A stretch of 64,000 bases of DNA, from positions 44,187 through 108,186 of the forward strand of contig JAKVLB010000008.1 in NCBI GenBank assembly GCA_022484595.1. Reading direction: 5' to 3'. The position numbers and the translations under genes are program-made. Shown piece after piece: positions 26,394 to 35,700 of this stretch. The DNA comes from Mageeibacillus sp. (GTDB lineage Bacteria; Bacillota; Clostridia; Saccharofermentanales; Saccharofermentanaceae). The notes under the pieces were generated by a model that was not told the DNA's origin, ran no database searches, and was given only the letters and a program-made list of their open reading frames with translations. The stretch's first letter is position 1. Every line of letters begins with the position of its first letter.

Positions 26394-26607
26394 CCTCTAT
26401 ATTCTGAGCTTCAGATTTACGTATAGTAAGCTCATAACCGCGTACGGTAAGTTCAATCGGGTCTCCGAGCGGAGCTACTTTGCGTACTGTTATCTCTGTT
26501 CCTTTGGTTATGCCCATATCCATAATCCTGCGTCTCAAAGCGCCTTCGCCATTAAGCCTGACAACAATGGCCTTGCGTCCCACCTTAACATCACTGAGTA
26601 CTGTCAT
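26386..26607 (-). CDS. feoA: Ferrous iron transport protein A
   Basis: A 73-residue SH3-like protein with the FeoA pattern V-G-R-K-A-I-V-V-R-L-N-G-E-G-A-L-R-R-R-I-M-D-M-G-I-T-K-G and a C-terminal R-G-Y-E-L-T-I-R-K-S-E-A. It binds the FeoB G domain. The ATG at 26607 sits 8 bases after GGGAG; the ATG at 26613 would be too close to it. It is the first gene of the feo operon. Confidence 0.93.
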   Translation of the reverse strand: MTVLSDVKVGRKAIVVRLNGEGALRRRIMDMGITKGTEITVRKVAPLGDPIELTVRGYELTIRKSEAQNIEVE

Positions 26608-26635
26608 TAACATATCTCCCGCAAACAAAGCATAA

Positions 26636-26651
26636 GTTAGTTATAACTAAC
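26636..26651. promoter_or_regulatory. Feo operator 1 (DtxR/MntR-type dyad)
   Basis: Perfect 16-base palindrome gttagttataactaac, located just downstream of the feoA -10 box, so it would cover the transcription start. It matches the TTAGTTA-TAACTAA type of iron-regulator site seen before clostridial feo genes. Confidence 0.82.
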
Positions 26652-26658
26652 CGTCTCT

Positions 26659-26686
26659 AATATACCAAATACTGAGGCATTGACAA
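26659..26686 (-). promoter_or_regulatory. feoAB promoter
   Basis: A -35 TTGTCA (26681-26686) and -10 TATATT (26659-26664) with a 16-base spacer on the minus strand. The predicted start falls inside operator 1. Confidence 0.65.
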
Positions 26687-26723
26687 GCCGTTTTCGTGAT
26701 TTTTATGAGAATAGACAGAAAGA

Positions 26724-26741
26724 AGTTAGTTAAAACTAACT
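26724..26741. promoter_or_regulatory. Feo operator 2 (DtxR/MntR-type dyad)
   Basis: Inverted repeat agttagtt-aa-aactaact, the same half-sites as operator 1 but with a 2-base centre. It lies upstream of both divergent promoters, about 89 bases from operator 1 centre to centre. Confidence 0.78.
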
Positions 26742-26783
26742 GACAGCCATCATTATGTAGAAAAATATGCATACAGCAAATTC

Positions 26784-26808
26784 GAATAACAGATATTTTG
26801 TGTTATTC
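26784..26808. promoter_or_regulatory. Inverted repeat upstream of the DtxR-type regulator gene
   Basis: Arms gaataaca and tgttattc (8 pairs) around 9 bases. It covers the likely -10 (TATTCT) of the regulator gene. The half-site differs from the two feo operators, so a different regulator or chance is possible. Confidence 0.4.
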
Positions 26809-26829
26809 TAAACCCATGTGAGGTGCAAT

Positions 26830-27201
26830 ATGGATAAGAAAGAATCAAGCGAGATGTATCTCGAGACAATCTTAGTTCTGACAAAGTCTATAGGGAATGT
26901 ACGATCTTTGGATATAGCGCGGGAGATGGGGTATTCGAAGCCAAGTGTATCATCCGCTATGTCTAAGCTGCGCAATGAGCGTTATGTCGAGGTAGGCGAG
27001 AACGGCTATGTCAGACTGACAAATTCAGGAAGAGAAATTGCAGAAAAGGTGTATGAGAGACACACCATAATCAGCGCTGTCCTTGAAAAAATCGGCGTCA
27101 ATCCGAAGACTGCCGCCGAAGATGCCTGCAGAATTGAGCATGTAATCAGTGATGAATCGTTCCTTGCAATAAAAGACCGGCTATATAAAGTATCGAAATA
27201 A
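26830..27201 (+). CDS. DtxR/MntR-family metal-dependent regulator
   Basis: A 123-residue regulator with an N-terminal winged helix (N-V-R-S-L-D-I-A-R-E-M-G-Y-S-K-P-S-V-S-S-A-M-S-K-L) and a metal-binding/dimer domain with E-R-H-T-I-I-S-A-V-L-E-K-I-G-V and A-C-R-I-E-H-V-I-S. Glu, His and Cys residues in these positions are the metal ligands of the family. It lacks the C-terminal SH3-like domain of DtxR. It begins at ATG 26830 behind GAGGTG. Being divergent from feoAB and separated from it by two matching dyads, it is the probable iron-responsive repressor. It ends one base before the convergent CPBP gene. Confidence 0.92.
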   Translation: MDKKESSEMYLETILVLTKSIGNVRSLDIAREMGYSKPSVSSAMSKLRNERYVEVGENGYVRLTNSGREIAEKVYERHTIISAVLEKIGVNPKTAAEDACRIEHVISDESFLAIKDRLYKVSK

Positions 27202-28116
27202 TCAGGATACTTCTTCCGTTTTGTCAGCTTTTGCCTTTACAGGCGCACGGTCGCAGATTATAAGGCAGATTCCCGCTACGCCTATGAATCCGCATACTAT
27301 GAATATTATGACCTGATACATCTCATCAACATTCTGAAGCAGTCCGCCGCTGAACAAACCAAAGATATTGAACAGCATATGGAACAGAACGCCCAATGAG
27401 ACAGAATCAAATTTGTATCTCACATATCCTATAGCTATACCGAGCACAGTAGCATAAAGTCCCTGGACAAGATTCATATGGAACAATCCGAACAGCAACG
27501 CCTGAATAATTATGGCAGGTATGGCACTAAGTCCCGACTTGCGAAGATATCCGTAACTCAGACCTCTGAATACCAGTTCTTCAACTATCGGGCCAATAAC
27601 TATTGCATATATAAATGTCAGAACCGAATTATCGGTAAGACCTGACGTCTCGATAAGCTCATTATAGTTTTCCATGATATCCGGGAAAAAACAGCTAATG
27701 GAAGCAAGAATAAGCGCTATAAACGCATATGTTCCGAGTGCCATCATTAAGACCATAATAACCGACTTGACGCTGAATGACTTGAAAAAGCTGATTTTGC
27801 CCTTTTTGATAAAGGCTGAGCGATACCACAGGAAGAACACGACAAACGCAATGACCGCGTAAATTATCATAATGTATATGTTGTATCCTAGAAGCTTCTC
27901 TCTGACTCCTTCCATCAACTCATCACCCGACAAGTCATTATTGGGGGATGAACCCATCACACTGAATACAGCCTTAAATGCAAAAGGAACAGTTGTAAGC
28001 ATCTGAATAATCAGTGCCATAACAAGCGGTACGAAAGCCAAAAGAAAAGTCAGAATTCTGAATTTCTTCTTCTCCTGGGTTTTGTCACCCAGCTCGATAC
28101 AATTATTATCTTCCAT
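27202..28116 (-). CDS. CPBP-family intramembrane metalloprotease
   Basis: A 304-residue membrane protein with about eight helices. The catalytic motifs of the CAAX-protease/bacteriocin-processing family are present: P-I-V-E-E-L-V-F-R-G (Glu-Glu and Arg) and F-G-L-F-H-M-N with the metal-binding His. Possible roles are prenyl-protein or peptide processing or bacteriocin self-immunity; none is indicated by neighbours. Start taken at ATG 28116 behind GGGGGA rather than TTG 28128. It is convergent with the DtxR-type gene without space for a terminator. Confidence 0.88.
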   Translation of the reverse strand: MEDNNCIELGDKTQEKKKFRILTFLLAFVPLVMALIIQMLTTVPFAFKAVFSVMGSSPNNDLSGDELMEGVREKLLGYNIYIMIIYAVIAFVVFFLWYRSAFIKKGKISFFKSFSVKSVIMVLMMALGTYAFIALILASISCFFPDIMENYNELIETSGLTDNSVLTFIYAIVIGPIVEELVFRGLSYGYLRKSGLSAIPAIIIQALLFGLFHMNLVQGLYATVLGIAIGYVRYKFDSVSLGVLFHMLFNIFGLFSGGLLQNVDEMYQVIIFIVCGFIGVAGICLIICDRAPVKAKADKTEEVS

Positions 28117-28170
28117 TAGATCCCCCAAATAAATATACTAATCAAATTGTATTTACTAAAATCAACGTTG

Positions 28171-30651
28171 TCAATGCTTAAAACGCACTATGGTAACGCC
28201 GCTGTCTCCTTCTCCCTGAATTCCGTCGCGATAAGTATCGACTGAATCATTGCGGCTGAGTACCTCACGGACGCATGCTCTGAGCGCGCCGGTGCCTTTG
28301 CCGTGTACGATGCGGCATTCGTTGATTCCTGACATTGAACACTCCTCAAGATATCTGCCGAGTCTGGATTCGGCTTCGGCAGTCGTCATACCGATAAGCA
28401 TAAGCTCTGACTGGATATTTGATACCATCTCGAACCTGCTTCTGGTAACAGCCGCTGTCTTTCCTGAAGACGCAGCAGTCTGCTTTCTGCGTCTGGCCTG
28501 CTCATCATGCTGAGTCTTGGTCGGCATTCTCAGTTCATCCAGCTTAACCGTATACTTCATTGATCCGGCTGATATCTGAACCGAACCGCTCTTTGAAGGC
28601 AATGTCAGCGCGACTCCGGTGACATCAAAAGAAGGAACATAGTAACTCTCACCGACAATGACACTTCTGACAGGCTCTCCGCTCAAAGCGACACGCCGCG
28701 CTATCTCATCATCTTCAGGCTCTGAAATATCGTTTATTCCCGCCCTGAGTCTTCTTCTTATATTATTGAGCTCTTCTATGGTCTCTTCCCGGCTCTGCTG
28801 CTTTGCTCTCCTGCGCATATCACGCAGAAGTCCGTTAATCTCATCCTCACGTTCCTCAAGCATTGCCTTCTGTTCTGCTCTTGACTCGACAAGAATCTTG
28901 TTTTTCGACGCCTTCAAAGCCGCCTTCTCATCTTCCAGCGCTTTTTTGGCAAGTTCAAGCTGAGCCTTAAGTTCATTAGAACCGGCAAGATTCTCGGACG
29001 CTTCCTTGGCGTCCTTTTCCGCCTTGGCAATCAGAGTCTCGTAAGCTATCTCCTCTGAAGAAATATGTGAAGCGGCATTATCAAGAATCTTCTGCGGAAG
29101 TCCAAGTTTGCTGGAAATCACAAATGCGTTGGATGAGCCGGGACGGCCGATAATGAGCTTATATGTAGGAGCAAGAGTGTCAGTATCAAACTCACACGAA
29201 GCATTCATAACTCCCGGAGTATCAACGGCATAACTCTTGAGTTCACGGTAATGCGTAGTTGCCATTATCACGCAGCCCCTCATCCTCAGCTCTTCAATAA
29301 TTGCTATGGCAAGCGCAGCGCCCTCCGTCGGATCCGTTCCGGAACCGAGCTCATCGAGGAGCACCAGAGATTTGCCGCGGACATTGCGAAGTATGAACAC
29401 AATATTTGATATGTGCGACGAAAACGTAGACAGACTCTGTTCTATGCTTTGCTCATCGCCGATATCTGCGAGCACACGGTCGAAAACGCACACTTCGCTT
29501 CCATCCTCCGCCGGTATTCCGAGACCGGCAAGTGTCATCAGAGTAAGCAGTCCGCAGGTTTTAAGAGACACCGTCTTGCCGCCGGTATTAGGACCCGTTA
29601 TTACAAGAGTACTGTATTGATCACCAATCTCAATATCAACAGGAACCACAGCGTCATCGGGAATAAGCGGATGTCTCGCTTTGCGATATGACACTCTTCC
29701 CCGGTTGTTAAGAACTGCCGTAACTGACCTTGTTCTCACCCCGTACGAAGCCTTTGCCATGCAAAAATCAAGAGTTCCGCAGAGTTCAACATTTCTTTTG
29801 AAAACATCTTTGCTGCGCAGAACAGAAGCGGTTAAACTTCCGAGTATTCTCAGAATCTCCGCTTCTTCCTGAGATGTCAGCTCGGATATCCGGTTATTGG
29901 CCTCTACCACGCTCATCGGTTCAAGGAAAAGCGTCTGTCCGGTAGCAGATGCGCCATGGACGATACCGTCAATTCTTCCCTTAAAATCCGCCTTCACCGG
30001 AACACAGTAACGTCCTTCTCTTATAGTTATTATAGCCTCCTGAAGCATATCCTCATTGCCGGCAATAACACGCTCAAGCAGGCTTCTGATTCCGTTTGCA
30101 ACAGTCTTTCGTTCCCGACGGATGTCAGAAAGAAGCTTACTTGCTCTGTCAGATACTTCATTTTCACCCATTATTGCTGTATCAATACTCTGATAAAGCT
30201 TATCATCATCCTCAAGACTGTCAGTTGCGCCCATGATATCCGGTTCCGTATTGTCCACAAAGGGTGAACCGGCCGACCGTGCCTTTGAAGCTGCCGCCTT
30301 GATATCCCTGACACTTCTTAATACCGCGGCAAAATCCAATAGCTGTCCGCATGTAAGGGTTCCGCCGGCCTGTGCATATACCAGTGCGTCATCGATATAT
30401 CTGACGCCGCCCAAAGGCAGCGCACCGAAACGCATAATATGCTCCATTCCTTCTCTGGTCCATTCAAGACCGTCTCTCACATAGTTCTCATCGCAACACG
30501 GAGTCATCTCCTCACAAAGCTTCTTACCGTATGCTGTTCTCGCCTCAGCGATAACCTTGTCTCGGATCTTTGTGAATTCAAGTGTCTCAAGCACTCTTCC
30601 GCGGATCTTCCGTTTATCGAGCTGCTCATCAAATGTCATATACTCATACAT
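28171..30651 (-). CDS. mutS2: MutS2 endonuclease / ribosome collision factor
   Basis: An 826-residue protein with the MutS ATPase core (Walker A G-P-N-T-G-G-K-T-V-S, Walker B L-V-L-L-D-E-L-G-S-G-T-D-P-T-E-G), a long coiled coil (about 520-640), a KOW-like segment and a C-terminal Smr domain with the H-G-K-G-T-G-A-L-R motif. It lacks the mismatch-recognition domain, as MutS2 should. Bacterial MutS2 suppresses recombination and, in Bacillus, acts on collided ribosomes. It follows pfkA after a hairpin. Confidence 0.95.
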   Translation of the reverse strand: MYEYMTFDEQLDKRKIRGRVLETLEFTKIRDKVIAEARTAYGKKLCEEMTPCCDENYVRDGLEWTREGMEHIMRFGALPLGGVRYIDDALVYAQAGGTLTCGQLLDFAAVLRSVRDIKAAASKARSAGSPFVDNTEPDIMGATDSLEDDDKLYQSIDTAIMGENEVSDRASKLLSDIRRERKTVANGIRSLLERVIAGNEDMLQEAIITIREGRYCVPVKADFKGRIDGIVHGASATGQTLFLEPMSVVEANNRISELTSQEEAEILRILGSLTASVLRSKDVFKRNVELCGTLDFCMAKASYGVRTRSVTAVLNNRGRVSYRKARHPLIPDDAVVPVDIEIGDQYSTLVITGPNTGGKTVSLKTCGLLTLMTLAGLGIPAEDGSEVCVFDRVLADIGDEQSIEQSLSTFSSHISNIVFILRNVRGKSLVLLDELGSGTDPTEGAALAIAIIEELRMRGCVIMATTHYRELKSYAVDTPGVMNASCEFDTDTLAPTYKLIIGRPGSSNAFVISSKLGLPQKILDNAASHISSEEIAYETLIAKAEKDAKEASENLAGSNELKAQLELAKKALEDEKAALKASKNKILVESRAEQKAMLEEREDEINGLLRDMRRRAKQQSREETIEELNNIRRRLRAGINDISEPEDDEIARRVALSGEPVRSVIVGESYYVPSFDVTGVALTLPSKSGSVQISAGSMKYTVKLDELRMPTKTQHDEQARRRKQTAASSGKTAAVTRSRFEMVSNIQSELMLIGMTTAEAESRLGRYLEECSMSGINECRIVHGKGTGALRACVREVLSRNDSVDTYRDGIQGEGDSGVTIVRFKH

Positions 30652-30679
30652 AAAATCACCATATCAGCTGTTAATAAAT

Positions 30680-30720
30680 ACAGGGCTCCGCTGCCGGATA
30701 AATCCGGAATGAAGCCCTGT
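30680..30720 (-). terminator. Branched hairpin terminator after pfkA
   Basis: Outer stem acagggct/agccctgt and inner stem ccgga/tccgg with a 4-base loop, followed on the minus strand by ATTTATT. It is 29 bases after the pfkA stop and would end or reduce transcription before mutS2. Confidence 0.7.
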
Positions 30721-30749
30721 CATAATCATGTTAATCACTGAAGATTGCT

Positions 30750-31805
30750 TCAGCGAAGTCTCCTGGCACTCTTGATGAATTCTTCCGAGATAGTCTTTGT
30801 CATAGAAAGGCCTTCTTCGATATCAATATCATCAATCTTTCCTGCCCTCTCAATTACAAGACGGTTAAAATTCTTATTGCTTATGCAGTCAATTGCGCGT
30901 ATTCCCATGAGGCTTGCAGTAGTTCTATCGCGAAGAGTCGGCGAACCGCCTCTTTGCAGATGTCCGAGTATAGTAGGTCTGGCTTCGATTCCCGTAGTCT
31001 CTTCTATCTGCTTTGCAATATCTTCAGCGTGTCCGACGCCTTCAGCAACAATAACAATATAGTGCTTCTTTCCTTTGTTCCTGCCGTCAAGAATAATTCT
31101 CAGCACGTCACGGTTAAACTCATAGGGAACCTCAGGAATAAGAATACTCTCAGCTCCCGTCGCAATACCAACGTTCATTGCAATCCACCCTGCATGTCTT
31201 CCCATTACCTCAATGACACTGCAGCGCTCATGCGAAGAAGCGGTGTCTCTGAGCTTATCAATACACTGCATTGCGGTATTCATGGCAGTATCATATCCGA
31301 TTGTATATTCTGTTGACGCAATATCGTTGTCAATTGTTCCGGGAAGCCCGATAACAGGCATTCCAATTCTTGCAAGCGCTCTTGCGCCCTTGTAAGAACC
31401 GTCTCCGCCGATTACAACAAGCGCGTCAAGCTCATAGGCCTCCATCATGCGCGCGCCCTTAAGCACGCCCTGATCTGTTGTAAAGGTCTTGGATCTTGCG
31501 GTCATAAGAAAAGTTCCGCCGCGCTGCAAAGTTTCCGATACTGAACGGCTGTCAAGCTCCTTGATCTCGCCCTTCCACAAGCCATGGAATCCGCGCTGTA
31601 CGCCGTACATCTCAAATCCTGCGTTAATTCCCGCACGAATAACCGCTCTTATTGCAGCATTCATTCCCGGAGCATCTCCGCCGCTTGTAAGAACACCGAC
31701 TCTCTTAACAGGTTCGATGGTCTCTTTGTCAATGTTATCGTAATTGGGTGCAACAAGAGTATTAATATCTGGAAGATTACTCTCATCATATAAAAGTCGG
31801 CCCAT
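30750..31805 (-). CDS. pfkA: ATP-dependent 6-phosphofructokinase
   Basis: A 351-residue glycolytic kinase. G-V-L-T-S-G-G-D-A-P-G-M-N-A and V-I-G-G-D-G-S form the ATP and phosphate site; the Gly in G-G-D-G (instead of Asp) is the mark of ATP- rather than PPi-dependent enzymes. G-T-I-D-N-D contains the catalytic Asp. It starts at ATG 31805 behind GGAGGA. Compared with standard bacterial PfkA it carries about 35 extra N-terminal residues before the Rossmann strand. A -10 box TATAAT lies 38 bases upstream. Confidence 0.95.
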   Translation of the reverse strand: MGRLLYDESNLPDINTLVAPNYDNIDKETIEPVKRVGVLTSGGDAPGMNAAIRAVIRAGINAGFEMYGVQRGFHGLWKGEIKELDSRSVSETLQRGGTFLMTARSKTFTTDQGVLKGARMMEAYELDALVVIGGDGSYKGARALARIGMPVIGLPGTIDNDIASTEYTIGYDTAMNTAMQCIDKLRDTASSHERCSVIEVMGRHAGWIAMNVGIATGAESILIPEVPYEFNRDVLRIILDGRNKGKKHYIVIVAEGVGHAEDIAKQIEETTGIEARPTILGHLQRGGSPTLRDRTTASLMGIRAIDCISNKNFNRLVIERAGKIDDIDIEEGLSMTKTISEEFIKSARRLR

Positions 31806-31842
31806 AGTATATGTCCTCCGAAACAGCATTTTTATCTTAAGA

Positions 31843-31848
31843 ATTATA
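31843..31848 (-). promoter_or_regulatory. pfkA -10 box
   Basis: A perfect TATAAT on the minus strand in a very AT-rich region between the sirtuin gene and pfkA. No good -35 box is found at 16-18 bases, so only the -10 is called. Confidence 0.5.
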
Positions 31849-31932
31849 CACTAATTTGTTCTTTTTTAATGTACATAGTTTGTAATATCTTAAAAAATTG
31901 AAAATGTCTCCAAACTGCTTTATGTATGCGGC

Positions 31933-32673
31933 TTAAATCACAATCTTGTCAAGAACCCCGGATATACTCTCGTGAAACACGAGTGTCGCATCACTGTCCC
32001 GTGACGTGATATCCCTGTTGATTACAATCAGATACCTGCCGCGAAAATCATATGTGAGAGACGCTGCAGGCTGAACCGCGAGTGATGTTCCCCCTATAAT
32101 CAGACAATCGGCATTATCCACAAGTCTCTTTGACTCAATCCATGCGTTCCTGGGAAGTCCTTCCCCGTACAAAGTCACGTCCGGACGTACAATACCGTTG
32201 CACCGCTGACATCTCGGCAGATCACCGGCAGACTTGAATATATAGTCTGAAGGGTATTTCTCATGACACTTCATGCAGTAATTTCTCAGAGTTGACCCGT
32301 GAATCTCCTGAACATTACAGCTGCCTGCGCGCTGGTGAAGACCGTCAATATTCTGGGTAATAATTCCGTCAAGCAGTCCTGCCTTCTCCATCTGAGCCAG
32401 TCTGATATGAGCGCCGTTAGGTTCGATTCCGGCAGTATTCAGCTTCTGACGGTAGAACTCATAGAAAACTTTCGGATTCTCCTCCAGACAGTCAATACTT
32501 AGCAGATACTCCGGCGAAAACCTGTCAAACTTCACATCGTGCTGGTTATACAATCCGTCCTTGCTTCTGAAATCAGGTATTCCGCTCTCCGTTGAGACCC
32601 CGGCTCCGCCAAAGAAAACAACGTGACTGCTCTCATGGACAATCCTGTTCAGTCTCTCATAATCATCTTCCAT
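31933..32673 (-). CDS. cobB: NAD-dependent protein deacylase, sirtuin (CobB-like)
   Basis: A 246-residue class sirtuin. The NAD site G-A-G-V-S-T-E-S-G-I-P-D-F-R-S, the catalytic T-Q-N-I-D-G-L-H-Q-R-A-G and the zinc ribbon C-M-K-C ... C-Q-R-C are all present. It removes acetyl or other acyl groups from lysines, consuming NAD. It lies 41 bases after dnaE in the same direction and precedes the pfkA promoter region. Confidence 0.94.
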   Translation of the reverse strand: MEDDYERLNRIVHESSHVVFFGGAGVSTESGIPDFRSKDGLYNQHDVKFDRFSPEYLLSIDCLEENPKVFYEFYRQKLNTAGIEPNGAHIRLAQMEKAGLLDGIITQNIDGLHQRAGSCNVQEIHGSTLRNYCMKCHEKYPSDYIFKSAGDLPRCQRCNGIVRPDVTLYGEGLPRNAWIESKRLVDNADCLIIGGTSLAVQPAASLTYDFRGRYLIVINRDITSRDSDATLVFHESISGVLDKIVI

Positions 32674-32714
32674 AAATTTATCCTCCGCACTTCGTCAGAT
32701 AATGTGATTATATC

Positions 32715-35700
32715 TCAGCAGAAAGTAATGTTGTCATCCCCGACAATATCTCCAAGAAACTCAATAACCCGTTTATCAGTCATGACATCACAGATTCTGT
32801 CAAGCCGCTTGACCGTTCCGTCAGAAGCAAATTCAACTTCAACCGGCATATCTCCGTGGAAGTACGCGAGAAAATATACAAGTCTCTCAAATTCAGGTGA
32901 TCTGATGCTCCCGCTGTATCTGATTCTCAGAACAGTGTCTGAAGTGACAGCATCTTCACCTACATGCAAATTTGCAGCCACATCATACGGAATATCTTCA
33001 GAATCAGAATAACCGCTTATGTCTGCTCTGTTATCGGGCGTGTTGAAGCCATCACTTCTCGTCGATAAATCATTCCTGCCTGATTCCTTAATTGCAAGAC
33101 AGTATGCTCTGTCTCCGCATATCCTTGCGATATCCTTCTCATCGTTACTCAGAGGGAAACAGGCGCTGACAAACATTGACAGACCTTCACCATCTCTCAC
33201 CTGTCTTCTGCCGACAAAAATATAGGCTCTGTTCTTCTCAATAATCCGATTTAATTCATCGAAGCTCTTTCCGTAAAGCATTACTTCATAACTGCCGAAC
33301 AGATCTTCGCAGGCAATTGTCGCCAGCATTGTCTTGCGCTTCGTATATCTAGTCTTCTTGGACGTGACAAGTCCGCACATAGCAACCTGTCTGTTATCAT
33401 CAAGTGAATCAATTCCGTCAAGCTCTGCTTTGTCGCGGGCCTCACCCATATCAAACGTAACAAGCCTTCCGATCGTATGACGATACTGATCAAGCGGATT
33501 ACCTGACAGATATATTCCAACCATCTCTTTCTCGTATCCGAGTTTAATATCATCTGGGTATTCAGGAATATCCGGTACAAAGATGCTGACATCGCCCGTA
33601 ACCTGTTCTCCCATATCAAACAGTGACATCTGACCGTCTATGTTGCTGTTGGACGACGCCACCAGTTTCTCAAGTTCAGTCTGAACACAGGCAACCATTC
33701 TTGCTCTGTTCACGCCAAAGCAGTCAAGAGCCGATGACAGAATAAGCGCCTCGCACACATTGCGCTTTATTCCGGACCTGGAGCTTCGAACAAGGAAGTC
33801 CTCAAAAGATTTGAACCTTCCGTTTCTGTCGCGTTCTGCGAGAACATCAAGAATTGCTCCTTCTCCCACATTCTTTATGACGCTCAGTCCGATTCTGATG
33901 GCTCCGCCCTCCTCTGTAGTAAACTTCTCTGTACTCTTATTGATATCGGGAGGCAGAATTCTGAGTCCAAGATCCTCGCAGCAGCTTATATAGTAGGACG
34001 CCTTATCAAGCTCTGTCCTGAAGGAATTAAGAATCGCAGCCATGAACTCAGACGGATAATGAAACTTAAGATAAGCTGTCCAATAGCCTACAAGCGCATA
34101 GCAGGCGGCGTGAGACTTATTGAATGCATACCCGGCAAATCCGGATACATCGTCGAAAATCTTCGCGGCTGTCTTCTCGGGAACTCCGCGCCTGATTGCT
34201 CCGTCTATCTGTCTGCCCTTATCGTCCGTACCGCCGTACATAAACAGTTGACGGTAATTCTCCATCATTGATTTCTTCTTCTTGCTCATCGCTCTTCTGA
34301 TATTGTCGGACTGTCCCATAGAAAAACCTGCCAGGTCTCTGACTATCTGCATAACCTGTTCCTGATATATAGCACAGCCATAAGTTACGTTAAGAATAGG
34401 TTCAAGAAGAGGATGATCATAGGTAATATGAGACGGATTATGTCTGCAATCCACATACTTTGGAATCTGATCCATAGGCCCCGGACGATAAAGAGAAATC
34501 CCTGCAATGATATCTTCGAGACTCTCGGGCTCAAGCTGCTTCATAAAACTTGTCATACCCCGGCTCTCAAGCTGGAACACCCCTACAGTATCCCCGCTGC
34601 CTATCATCTTGTAAACATCACTGTCATCAAGAGGAATACGGTTCAGTTCTATATTAATCCCGAAGTTCCTCGCAATCATGTCTATACAATCCTGCAAAAC
34701 CGTCAGCGTTCTGAGTCCGAGAAAATCAAACTTCAGAAGTCCTATGCTCTCAACATCAGCTTTGGCAAACTGAACAACTGTTGTATCATCATTTACTGCG
34801 AGCGGAGCGATATCAGTGATATCCTTTCCGGAGATAATAATACCGGCAGCGTGAGTACTCGCGTTGCGTGGCAGTCCTTCTATCCTCATAGCCATATCAA
34901 TAACTCTTTTGGACTCAGGATCCTGTTCATAGCACTCCTTAAATTCTGTGCTGATCTCAAGTGCGTTCTTAAGCGTCATTCCGGGCGAGAAAGGTATCAT
35001 CTTCGTCAGCTTGTTACTCTGGGCTACAGGCATATTGAGAACCCTGGCCACATCCTTTACTGCCTGCCGTGCGGCAAGCGTACCGAACGTCACAACATGA
35101 GCCACCCTGTTCTTCCCGTATTTGGCAGTAACATAATCTATTGCAATCTGCCGCCGTTCATCGTTGAAATCTACATCAAAATCCGGCATTGATACACGTT
35201 CACTGTTCAGAAAGCGCTCAAATACAAGACCATATCTGATAGGGTCGATATCTGTTATTCCTATTGCATAAGCCACAAGAGATCCGGCTCCGGATCCTCT
35301 TCCTGGACCTACAGTAACACTATGGGTCTTCGAGTAGTTGATAAAGTCCCACACTATAAGATAGTAATCTGTATAACCCATGCTGCTGATAACTGACAGC
35401 TCGTAATCTGCCCTTTTCCTGTATTCATCCTCACTTCCCATAGGCGGCATACTCTCAAATCTGTCTCCAAGGCCACGCTCAATGAGATGCGAGAGATAAT
35501 CCTCATGGCTCCCGTACTCCGCAGGCACCTCAAAAACCGGAAGATGTACAGTATTGAAATCATACTCAGCCGAACACATATCAGCGATTCTTCCTGAATT
35601 GTCAATTGCTTCTGCAAGATCGGGGAAAAACTGCCGCATCTGCGCCTCAGACTTGACGTAAAACTCATCGCATGACATTCTCATACGATTCTCATCATCA

